A stretch of 36,459 nt of DNA, taken from assembly GCA_001871075.1 (NCBI GenBank), contig MNUP01000147.1, forward strand, positions 1 to 36,459, written 5' to 3'. This DNA is from Candidatus Desantisbacteria bacterium CG1_02_49_89 (GTDB taxonomy: Bacteria; Desantisbacteria; UBA1551). The notes under the pieces were generated by a model that saw only the letters and a list, made by a program, of their open reading frames with translations, was not told the DNA's origin and searched no databases. Positions 36,194-36,459 of the stretch are shown piece by piece (position 1 is the first letter of the stretch; each line of letters begins with the position of its first letter). A program made the translations under genes and the position numbers.

Positions 36194-36459
36194 AGTCTGT
36201 TGAAACGGCACGGCCGGTCTCGGCCGATTTCTTCTCAAACATTATTATTTCCAGCGAGTTGCGCGCGTCTTTGGCAGTAACCACCTTTAGCTTCTGGTTT
36301 GAATCAACACAGTCTATGAAATATTTTATCTCGTTGTAATAACCTCCCAGCACCGATATGTTCCCGCCCGCGTCTTCAGCTGCCATGGCCTCGACAGCCG
36401 GGTGCTCTACCCCGTCCGCGGTAAAAACAGCCAGGGTTTTTTCCTGCCTGCAGTCAAAA
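36192..36459 (-). CDS. C-terminal fragment, Gfo/Idh/MocA-like oxidoreductase (runs off the window)
   Basis: FDCRQEKTLAVFTADGVEHPAVEAMAAEDAGGNISVLGGYYNEIKYFIDCVDSNQKLKVVTAKDARNSLEIIMFEKKSAETGRAV; typical family C-terminus. Confidence 0.65.
   Translation of the reverse strand, partial: FDCRQEKTLAVFTADGVEHPAVEAMAAEDAGGNISVLGGYYNEIKYFIDCVDSNQKLKVVTAKDARNSLEIIMFEKKSAETGRAVSTD

Overview
The window is a contiguous bacterial chromosomal segment. Essentially every credible gene lies on the minus strand, and the gene content is mostly housekeeping, of the kind seen in an uncultivated Gram-negative-like lineage (taxonomy not assigned). Read on the minus strand it includes: a sugar-metabolism block (Gfo/Idh/MocA-like C-terminus, TIM-barrel sugar isomerase, PIG-L deacetylase), tRNA-Thr, argS, a c-di-GMP block (HD-GYP plus two GGDEF proteins), rho-rpmE, an M23 peptidase, ctpA, holB, a PSP1/YaaT protein, metG, UGDH, a UDP-glucuronate-decarboxylase-like SDR fused to a DUF59/MIP18 domain, nrdJ, an FMN reductase, an RseC-like protein, mnmA, ferredoxin, miaA, rpsB-tsf-pyrH-frr-uppS-cdsA-dxr-rseP-ispG, tRNA-Leu, tRNA-fMet with a GIY-YIG ORF, a cNMP-binding protein, and an ADH synthase / type II DHQ synthase pair (archaeal-type shikimate entry). 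The most unusual signal is not a gene. It is a very dense set (about 20 loci in 36 kb) of small repeat modules made of 7-bp-period words, or of a 13-bp word GATTACRGTGATT spaced 21-23 bp, often placed around short GC-rich hairpin cores (several bounded by GTCCC...GGGAC). These fill the gaps between co-directional genes and also lie in frame inside ispG (twice), dxr and argS, where they encode peptides with 7-residue periodicity. All three tRNA genes have a partial copy of one tRNA end nearby. The clearest case is a GIY-YIG ORF that starts in the T-loop of a tRNA-fMet remnant and stops in the anticodon loop of the intact tRNA-fMet. Other observations are an in-frame stop that appears to split a PSP1/YaaT protein and the SDR-DUF59 fusion. 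All calls come from reading the sequence; no database search was run.
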